From a candidate division CSSED10-310 bacterium (GTDB lineage: Bacteria; CSSED10-310; JAFGDC01): DNA of 11,611 bases. Shown piece after piece: positions 1 through 5,879 of the stretch. A model generated the notes under the pieces. The model saw only the letters and a list, made by a program, of their open reading frames with translations. It had not been told where the DNA came from and made no database searches. The stretch's first letter is position 1. Each line of letters starts with the position of its first letter. The position numbers were made by a program, and so were the translations under genes. The DNA lies in assembly GCA_016932295.1 (NCBI GenBank), contig JAFGDC010000034.1:1-11611 (forward strand), read 5' to 3'.

Positions 1-179
1 AAATCAACGGCAGCGGCGGCGGTGGATGCTGCCTGATCTATGCACCTGGTTGCACGGCGGTGGTTACCGCGGCGCTGGAAGCGGCGGGTGCAGCGGTGTA
101 CGGGATCAACCTGCGAGCCGGGGTGGCGGTAGTGCGGTCGCGGCGGCGGTCTGCGGTGTGGCTCGACGGGGAGGTGTGA
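1..179 (+). CDS. GHMP-family kinase, C-terminal end (partial)
   Basis: This is the last 58 codons of a gene that enters from the left edge; the first complete codon is at 3 and the TGA stop at 177-179. The reading opens with INGSGGGGCCLIYAPG, then an alpha-helical AVVTAALEAAG segment, then a short strand ending GVAV. A Lys/Ile-Asn-Gly-Ser-Gly-Gly-Gly-Gly loop followed by a hydrophobic strand and an 'AP' turn is the conserved C-terminal motif 3 of GHMP kinases (galactokinase, mevalonate kinase, heptose kinase types), which helps shape the substrate pocket. The ATP-binding motifs lie outside the window, so the substrate cannot be told. An arginine-rich tail (VRSRRRSAVW) follows the domain. The stop is one base before the ATG of the next gene, so the two are probably co-transcribed and translationally coupled. 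Family assignment is fairly secure; the specific activity is unknown. Confidence 0.8.
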   Translation, partial: INGSGGGGCCLIYAPGCTAVVTAALEAAGAAVYGINLRAGVAVVRSRRRSAVWLDGEV

Positions 180-180
180 G

Positions 181-1791
181 ATGCTGTTTCTGATTCTCCT
201 GGACGGCCTGAATTATGAGGTATTCGAGTCCTTGATGAAGGAAGGCAGGTTGCCGAACATCAGGCAGTATCTGCTGGATGAACTGGGTGGCGTGTGGGGT
301 GAAGTGCTGACCACGTTTCCATCGGCGACGGCGCCGGCCTTGCCGGAAATGATCACGGGCCGGTATTGCTATTGGCACGAACACCTGCCCCGTAAGATCC
401 ATGCTTTCAACCGAGTCAAGAAAGAGGCGTATCGATACGAGTTTATCGAGGAAGCATGGGAGAACGAATCCGATGACCTGTTCGAGGTGGTGAACCGGCA
501 TCGAGGCCAGGTGCTGTCATCCTTCAAGGGCAGCTTCAAGAAAACCACCACGAGCTATTACAGCGAGTTTTTCTACGGCCTCGATGCCATTACTGATTTC
601 AATAGCCTCGATGTTTTTAACTATGACGAACTTGTGATGATGGAAATCATCCGGCGGTTGAACAAGGATCCCCGCGAGTATGGCATGGTGTTCCTGTATC
701 TCACCACCACGGATCTGAACGGTCACTTTCACGGCCTCGACGATCCTCGCTACGCCAACAGCATCATCGAACTAGACAGTCTGCTGGGGAAGTTATTCGC
801 CAACTTGAAAAACCTGCCGGGCAGGCACAGTCCGACCTGCTTCGAGGAAAGTCACTTTATCATTTCAGGCGATCACGGCATGGTTTCGTCCGGTACCTAT
901 ATCGATGTGGCCAGGCAGTTCCAGAATTTGCAGATTCCAAGCCTGGATCTGTCCGGCATCTTCGCGCTGTTGCGGAACAAACTGTGGAGCAACTGGACCG
1001 AAAAACTGGATGTGCTGGTTCTGCCGGGGGGATCGTCGGTGGCGGAACTCTATGTCAGGAATTACCGGCAGAAAGAAGCATCGTCTTGGTCGATCGTGCC
1101 GGCCTTCAGCCTCCTGAATTCCTATCCCAGTCGCAACGATCCCGCGCTGCGCCACAACCTGATGCACCAGCTTGCGGCCATGCAGGCAATCGACCTGGTT
1201 ATGGTCCAGGAGGACAATGATCTGTACCGGATTTACTCACCGCTATTCGGATCGGCGCGTATCTACCGGGCAGGCCGTCGTGGTTCCCACCGGTTTCTCT
1301 ACCATGTCCCCGCGTCCACCATCGCCTGGCATGGCGGCGATCCGCTGGGGTACACTCAGAACCCCCATAGCCGCGACCTGGTGGTGACCGATGAGGATCT
1401 CACTGCCGGAAACGTGAATGAAGCGCGGTTTAAAGAACGCTTTTTCAGTGAACAGCAATGGCTGAGCGCGACCTACCACACTTCGCGGCCATTGGCGGTG
1501 CCTTACATTGCCAAGGCCTTTAGCCCACACAGCACGCGGAGTGACCTGATCATTACCTCGCAACCGGGATTCAATTTCATGAAGCTCTCCAAGGGAGATC
1601 ACGGTGGTTTAAACAGAGGGGCTATCATGAGCGGACTGCTGCTCGCCGGTCCGCGGGTAAATCCTTATGGTTCCCTCCAACAGGCCCGGCTGGTGGACAT
1701 CTATCCCACCATCCTGGCCCTGCTGGATATAGAGGATGCAGCCCGGCACAGCCGCCTGGACGGTACGGTGCTCACCTCCATTCTGCGCTGA
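181..1791 (+). CDS. Alkaline phosphatase superfamily protein, nucleotide pyrophosphatase/phosphodiesterase type
   Basis: A 536-residue protein of the type I phosphodiesterase/nucleotide pyrophosphatase group (PF01663-like). All the expected two-metal ligands can be seen: Asp8 in LLDGLN; Thr50 in FPSATAPALPEMITGRY, at the nucleophile position of the family's FPTxT motif; Asp178 and His182 in TTDLNGHFHG; Asp231-His232 in SGDHGM; His474 in KGDHGGLNRG. The C-terminal LVDIYPTILALLDI is the usual closing motif. The hydrophobic N-terminus is the first core strand rather than a signal peptide, so the enzyme should be cytoplasmic. It should hydrolyse phosphodiester or pyrophosphate bonds, for example in nucleotide-sugars, but the substrate is not visible. 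It is longer than minimal family members, with extra sequence at about 240-460 that may form a cap. The ATG is preceded by GGAGG at 170-174 with 6-nt spacing, inside the end of the kinase gene. Family call strong; physiological role inferred. Confidence 0.88.
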   Translation: MLFLILLDGLNYEVFESLMKEGRLPNIRQYLLDELGGVWGEVLTTFPSATAPALPEMITGRYCYWHEHLPRKIHAFNRVKKEAYRYEFIEEAWENESDDLFEVVNRHRGQVLSSFKGSFKKTTTSYYSEFFYGLDAITDFNSLDVFNYDELVMMEIIRRLNKDPREYGMVFLYLTTTDLNGHFHGLDDPRYANSIIELDSLLGKLFANLKNLPGRHSPTCFEESHFIISGDHGMVSSGTYIDVARQFQNLQIPSLDLSGIFALLRNKLWSNWTEKLDVLVLPGGSSVAELYVRNYRQKEASSWSIVPAFSLLNSYPSRNDPALRHNLMHQLAAMQAIDLVMVQEDNDLYRIYSPLFGSARIYRAGRRGSHRFLYHVPASTIAWHGGDPLGYTQNPHSRDLVVTDEDLTAGNVNEARFKERFFSEQQWLSATYHTSRPLAVPYIAKAFSPHSTRSDLIITSQPGFNFMKLSKGDHGGLNRGAIMSGLLLAGPRVNPYGSLQQARLVDIYPTILALLDIEDAARHSRLDGTVLTSILR

Positions 1792-1829
1792 CGGGCATGC
1801 CTCACCTCGATCATCGCCCCGGTATCCCG

Positions 1830-1854
1830 TCGGGAATCCTGATCAAGGACCCGA
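1830..1854 (+). other. Bulged hairpin just after the phosphatase gene
   Basis: TCGGG (1830-1834) pairs with CCCGA (1850-1854), and TCCT (1837-1840) with AGGA (1846-1849), around a GATCA loop, leaving a two-base AA bulge. It starts 38 bp after the stop at 1791. There is no T-run behind it, so it is not a standard intrinsic terminator; it could stabilise a 3' end or be chance. Confidence 0.2.
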
Positions 1855-2174
1855 ACCCGGCACAACCATCCCGCCATTCCAAATCCCCCGTTACCTTTTT
1901 ATGTTTGATTGGCTACCTGGAACATTCCCGTCATTCCTTTCATCACGATGGTGGAAGATACCGCCGCCTGGTTCCGGCTGTCATATCGTGCTGAAAAAAC
2001 CATTCAGAATCGGCTGTTGACCACTCCGGGGAATACAGCCGGGGGATTTGGGACCGTCACCAACCATGAACCATGGCCATCGACCGCACCGTTCCTACCG
2101 GCTTCTTCCCGCCTCGCGCCAAGCCCGTGCGATTGCATTGAACCATGGCGGCACAGGCGGCATACGGCTTGCGT

Positions 2175-2220
2175 GATCCTCATGCGGAGGATCTGCGTAA
2201 GGAATCCTCCTGCCGCTTTT
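2175..2220 (+). terminator. Possible terminator with an overlapping alternative hairpin
   Basis: GGAGGAT (2186-2192) pairs perfectly with ATCCTCC (2204-2210), and TTTT follows at 2217-2220, which resembles a weak intrinsic terminator read on the plus strand. The same GAGGATC strand (2187-2193) also pairs perfectly with GATCCTC (2175-2181) across a 5-nt loop. The two hairpins exclude each other, as in attenuators. It lies nearly 400 bp after the phosphatase stop, which is far for a simple terminator. The four-T run is short, so the call is tentative. Confidence 0.25.
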
Positions 2221-2233
2221 CGGTTTGATTTCC

Positions 2234-2262
2234 TTGAATATACTAGGATGATTATATACACT
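2234..2262 (+). promoter_or_regulatory. Candidate sigma70-type promoter for the beta-helix gene
   Basis: TTGAAT (2234-2239) and TACACT (2257-2262) are separated by 17 bp in the most AT-rich part of the intergenic region, upstream of the beta-helix gene. Each box matches four of six consensus bases. A second possible -10, TATGAT, lies at 2270-2275 without a good partner. Prediction from pattern alone. Confidence 0.3.
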
Positions 2263-2352
2263 GTTTACATATGATACGGGATCACTGTTTCCCTGGGAGA
2301 CGGTAGGCACCATGGCAAGTGGTACGGTTCATATACCGCGCTGAAAAACCCG

Positions 2353-2392
2353 AGGAGGACGGTGATGGATTATTGGTTTTTTTATCAGGAGG
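2353..2392 (+). promoter_or_regulatory. Two tandem Shine-Dalgarno sites with two in-frame starts
   Basis: A full AGGAGG at 2353-2358 sits 6 nt before an ATG at 2365 (and 3 nt before a GTG at 2362). A second AGGAGG at 2387-2392 sits 8 nt before an ATG at 2401. Both ATGs are in the same frame. The second start gives a normal signal peptide (MRGSRLGL plus a hydrophobic core); the first adds the acidic MDYWFFYQEEDI in front of it. The 2401 start is therefore chosen, but both sites look functional. Confidence 0.55.
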
Positions 2393-2400
2393 AAGACATC

Positions 2401-4194
2401 ATGAGAGGAAGCAGGCTTGGACTCGGGGGAATTGTGGTGATCGCGGCGGCACTGTTCCCTGTTGTCACAGCGGAGGCGGTTGTCAACGTACCGGGTGATG
2501 CGGCGACGATCCAGGCCGGCATCGACATGGCCGCGGCTGGTGAGATGGTATTGTTGGCGGATGGCACGTACACGGGAGACGGCAATTACAACATCGATTT
2601 TAACGGCAAGGCTGCCACCGTGGTCTCGGTGAACGGCCCCTCATTTTGTATCATCGACTGCCTGGGCGCATCCTTGGACCCGAGGCGGGGTTTCCTGTTT
2701 ACCTCCGGGGAGACATCCGGTTCCAGGCTGGAGGGTGTAACGGTTCAGAATGGTTATTGCACAGGCGGTTCATCCTCGGACGGCGGGGGCAGTGTTCTGA
2801 TCATGGGAAGTTCACCGACGATCATCGACTGTATTTTCCGCCAAGGAGTCTGTAACAGCCATTCCGGCGGTGGCGCGATGTACATCTATGATGGTGAACC
2901 GAGTATTGTCCGATGCATATTCATGAACAACATATCCGTCGGATCCGGGGGTGCGATCGAGACCTACAATGCACGGCCCAGGATAATCGACTGCCATTTC
3001 AGGGAAAACCGCGCCATCTACAACGGCGGAGCATTGTACTTCATGCAGCTCGATCCCCTCGTCTCCTATTGCACCTTCACGGACAATGTGGCGGGCACCA
3101 GTGGCGGAGCAATCTGTGCATTTCTCGGTTACGGAAGCTCCACGAGCTGCATAATGGACGGCAACGAGGCGGCCCGTGGCGGCGCGATGTGCGTGACGAG
3201 CGGGTATTATCGAATCGGGAATTGCCTGATGATCGATAATTACGCTTTCACTGCCGGCGGGGCGCTGTATATCGACTCACCGGGTGAAGTGTTCCTCAAC
3301 AATACCACGATATTCGGCAACAAGTGCAATTTCAACGGCGGCGGCATCTGCATAGGTCCCTCCGCCTATTTGGAAATGCTGAACTGCGTGGTGTACGGAG
3401 ACATGAGTCTGTCGGAGTTCGGTCATTCAATCGCCTTTCATCCCGGGGCGCTGGTGGACGGTGGGACCCTTGTAATCGATTTCTGCGATGTCGAAGGCGG
3501 CCGGGGAGGGGTCTACTCGAATGAAATCTGTACCGTTGACTGGGGCGGCAGTAACTTCGACCTTGATCCGGCATTCGTGACGGGGCCTGGCGGCGGATTC
3601 TATCTGGCCCACACCGCCACCGGCCACATCGCCGACAGTCCATGTGTGGACAACGGCAGCGACGATGCCGGCATGGTGGCGTATTCCTCCGCCTACTGGA
3701 CCCTGGACGATTCGCTGGTGGAACGGGCGGTCTGGATGGCGGAGATGGTGACCAGGAACGACCAGGTGGTGGATACGGGAGTCGTGGACGTCGGCTTCCA
3801 TTACCCTCCGCTGCCCGTCGTTACTCCCACTCCCGTACCAACCGACGATCTGTGGGTGGAACTGGCTCTGTCGGACACCGAATTCCAACCTGGCGAGCAG
3901 TTCAGCCTCACTGCGCGGATCATCAACATCGGGAGCGAGAATTATCAGGCGCAGCCGTTCGTGGTGCTGCTGGATCTGTACGGCGCGTACTACTGGCATC
4001 CCGATTGGACCACCGAGATGCACTGGACGGAAGTTGATATCGGAACCGGGGTCGTTACCCTGGAGATAGTTAACTTTGTCTGGCCGAACGGCGCCGGCAG
4101 CGGCAGCGGGACGTTCTCCTCCGCCGTTCTAAACGACACGCTGACAGAAATCATCGGCGGCTGGGCGAATGCAGGATTCAATTGGCAGCCGTGA
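2401..4194 (+). CDS. Exported right-handed parallel beta-helix repeat protein
   Basis: A 597-residue protein with a Sec signal peptide (residues 1-26, cleavage likely after AEA). VNVPGDAATIQAGIDMA, followed by LLADGTYTG, is the standard N-cap of pectate-lyase-like beta-helices. Residues about 80-365 form regular rungs: the motif GGA[IML] recurs near residues 158, 184, 210, 236, 261, 287 and 314, and a cysteine sits at 144, 172, 198, 224, 250, 275, 329 and 362. The GGA-hydrophobic pattern resembles polymorphic outer-membrane and adhesin-type beta-helices rather than an enzyme, and no lyase active site is obvious. A TPTPVPT linker (about 475-482) leads to a C-terminal beta domain (about 483-597, ELALSDTEFQPGEQFSL... 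to FNWQP) of unknown function that resembles CARDB-like modules. Probably a surface or secreted protein. An alternative start at 2362/2365 would add 12-13 acidic residues. The gene converges on the minus-strand gene ending at 4260. Confidence 0.85.
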   Translation: MRGSRLGLGGIVVIAAALFPVVTAEAVVNVPGDAATIQAGIDMAAAGEMVLLADGTYTGDGNYNIDFNGKAATVVSVNGPSFCIIDCLGASLDPRRGFLFTSGETSGSRLEGVTVQNGYCTGGSSSDGGGSVLIMGSSPTIIDCIFRQGVCNSHSGGGAMYIYDGEPSIVRCIFMNNISVGSGGAIETYNARPRIIDCHFRENRAIYNGGALYFMQLDPLVSYCTFTDNVAGTSGGAICAFLGYGSSTSCIMDGNEAARGGAMCVTSGYYRIGNCLMIDNYAFTAGGALYIDSPGEVFLNNTTIFGNKCNFNGGGICIGPSAYLEMLNCVVYGDMSLSEFGHSIAFHPGALVDGGTLVIDFCDVEGGRGGVYSNEICTVDWGGSNFDLDPAFVTGPGGGFYLAHTATGHIADSPCVDNGSDDAGMVAYSSAYWTLDDSLVERAVWMAEMVTRNDQVVDTGVVDVGFHYPPLPVVTPTPVPTDDLWVELALSDTEFQPGEQFSLTARIINIGSENYQAQPFVVLLDLYGAYYWHPDWTTEMHWTEVDIGTGVVTLEIVNFVWPNGAGSGSGTFSSAVLNDTLTEIIGGWANAGFNWQP

Positions 4195-4259
4195 GGTGAT
4201 ATCAGCGTTAAGGCGTTCCGGAACCGATGGCGATTTGGTCGTGGAGCGTCGCCGGCCGT

Positions 4260-5879
4260 TTAATTCTTCACGTAGCTGTCCAACCAGCCGGTGAGGATCC
4301 TGACGACCTTGTAGTCCGCGTGTATTGAGCTGGCATTGGGATAGGAATCCTCGATGGGAATTTCACTCCCCAACCAGTGATCCAGGCGCGGCACGAGTTC
4401 CAGTTGGACGTTCTTGTTGCCACTCTCACTGAGCGTCTTGGCGAGAATCTCGGCTTGGCCTTTGGGGACCACCCGGTCGAAGGTGCCGTGGACGATGAGC
4501 ACCGGCATCATGATAGAGCGGAGATACTGCAGCGGTTTGAATTCGATGCACGAGCGCGAGAAGTGCAGCGAATACGGCCGGCCTGCGATACTGGTCCAGC
4601 TCCCCGGCACCTCGCTGATGCTCGCCGCCAGTTCCCTGACTTGTTGGATGCTGGCCACCAGTTTTTCTTCCGACCAGCTTTCTTCCTGGGCCAGTTCCTT
4701 CATGCGCAGAACCGCGAGGTCAGGCAGGTATGGTTCCGCCGGTGTGGCCATGAGGAGGCAGCCGCGCAGCAATGGGTTCCTGGCGGCGACGGCCATTGCC
4801 ACGTATCCTCCCAGTCCATAGCCTCCCGCCACCAGTCGCGAGGTGTCGATTTCCCGGGTTTGTTTCAGAAAATTGATACCTTGCTCCATGTCGTTTGCCA
4901 ATTCGTCGATGGTGAATTCTCCATACGTGCCCTGGCTTCCCGCGATGCCCCGTTGGTTGATGGTCAGCACGGCCACTTTCGATCGTTTCACCAGTTCGAT
5001 GGCGATCGATTCGAACAAGCCTCCCATCCGACCCCCGTACGCACCTTCCCCGATGAGCATGATTGTTGGATAGGGACCTTCTCCCTTGGGCAGGTAAAGG
5101 TCGCCGGTGATGATGGTTTTATCGCTGGTGAATTCGACTCGTGAGTGTCGCAGGTCGTACTTGGCGGCGATGTCATCCGTACGGATTTCCAAGGGGTTCA
5201 ACTGGGGTACCAGGTTGATGGTGAGTTTGGAGTTTTCCATGCGAACAGTGACCACCATCTTGGTGACAGTGTCCAGATCCAACTGCATGGGATCTGGTCC
5301 ATCCACGCGCAGGCGGAGCATTCCCTTCGGGGCGTTCTGTTGCGTCAAGGTTACTTCAACTATGTCGCCACCCCACAGGCAGTTGCGGACTTGCTCACCG
5401 CCCAGTTCGAAGTCATAGAGGTTTACCAGGATCTGCACGGTACCCACACAGGCGGGGTCGATCACCGCGTCCATTCGTTCCAGGTCGATGTCCGAGCTGT
5501 AGCCGGGCAGGAACGGGGGACTGGTTTCAACCCACCACCACTGCATGGTCCACCGGTAGAGGCGGCGTTCCAGCATGACATCGCCGTATTGCTCGGACTG
5601 CATGAATTCGTTCAGACTGAGCGTCTGGCCGTCCAGGAAAAGTTGGGTTTCAATGTAGCGTGGCAGCAATCCGTACGGAAACCTGCCGAGGCTGTTGATG
5701 ATGAGCTGGGAGCGGCTCTCCATGGAAAAAGTCAGGATTTCTTGGCCCACCACATCGTCTCCCAGTGTGGCCTGATAATAGTACCTGCCGGTGAACATCT
5801 GTTGTGCATGTCCGGAGGACAGGAGAGCCGAAACCGACAGCAGGCCGACCAACAAGAACCTGAATGCGGCGTGCCTCAT
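4260..5879 (-). CDS. Exported alpha/beta-hydrolase-fold protein lacking the catalytic serine
   Basis: A 539-residue protein whose signal peptide is MRHAAFRFLLVGLLSVSALL up to about GHA (residue 25). Residues about 26-240 are a beta-rich region without a family I can name. From about 245 it follows the S33/dienelactone-type alpha/beta hydrolases: GDLYLPKGEGPYPTIMLIGE, then INQRGIAGSQGTYG, FTIDELANDMEQGINFLK, the nucleophile-elbow position, HGTFDRVVP and RLDHWLG. Catalytic-position Asp468 and His501 are present. The elbow reads G353-Y-G355-L-G, however, so the nucleophile is Gly rather than Ser. The usual HG(S/G) oxyanion motif is also changed (LIGEGAYGG, about 275-283). It is probably non-hydrolytic, for example a binding protein. 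The ATG at 5879 overlaps the upstream stop as ATGA; a GTG two codons earlier (5885) is possible but less attractive. Expression is likely coupled to the GlmS-like gene. Fold call strong; function unknown. Confidence 0.85.
   Translation of the reverse strand: MRHAAFRFLLVGLLSVSALLSSGHAQQMFTGRYYYQATLGDDVVGQEILTFSMESRSQLIINSLGRFPYGLLPRYIETQLFLDGQTLSLNEFMQSEQYGDVMLERRLYRWTMQWWWVETSPPFLPGYSSDIDLERMDAVIDPACVGTVQILVNLYDFELGGEQVRNCLWGGDIVEVTLTQQNAPKGMLRLRVDGPDPMQLDLDTVTKMVVTVRMENSKLTINLVPQLNPLEIRTDDIAAKYDLRHSRVEFTSDKTIITGDLYLPKGEGPYPTIMLIGEGAYGGRMGGLFESIAIELVKRSKVAVLTINQRGIAGSQGTYGEFTIDELANDMEQGINFLKQTREIDTSRLVAGGYGLGGYVAMAVAARNPLLRGCLLMATPAEPYLPDLAVLRMKELAQEESWSEEKLVASIQQVRELAASISEVPGSWTSIAGRPYSLHFSRSCIEFKPLQYLRSIMMPVLIVHGTFDRVVPKGQAEILAKTLSESGNKNVQLELVPRLDHWLGSEIPIEDSYPNASSIHADYKVVRILTGWLDSYVKN

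Larger units (their letters stand above)
1792..2361. other. Gene-free region between the phosphatase and beta-helix genes
   Basis: About 570 bp without a convincing gene. The longest open frame on either strand here (121 codons, plus strand, 1909-2274) is rich in Arg, Pro and His with no recognisable motif and no good ribosome site. The region holds a bulged hairpin at 1830-1854, a pair of overlapping hairpins at 2175-2210 followed by TTTT, an AT-rich stretch at 2232-2277 that could be a promoter, and an imperfect direct repeat (about 1981-2001 and 2329-2350). The rest shows nothing I can interpret. Confidence 0.6.

Noticed and set aside
1909..2274. A 121-codon plus-strand frame in the first intergenic region
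   Set aside because: Its composition is Arg, Pro and His rich with no motif, it has no ribosome site, and it spans the hairpins and promoter candidate.
4195..4259. Expected bidirectional terminator between the convergent beta-helix and hydrolase genes
   Set aside because: No stem with a T-run is visible in these 65 bp on either strand, so none is annotated.
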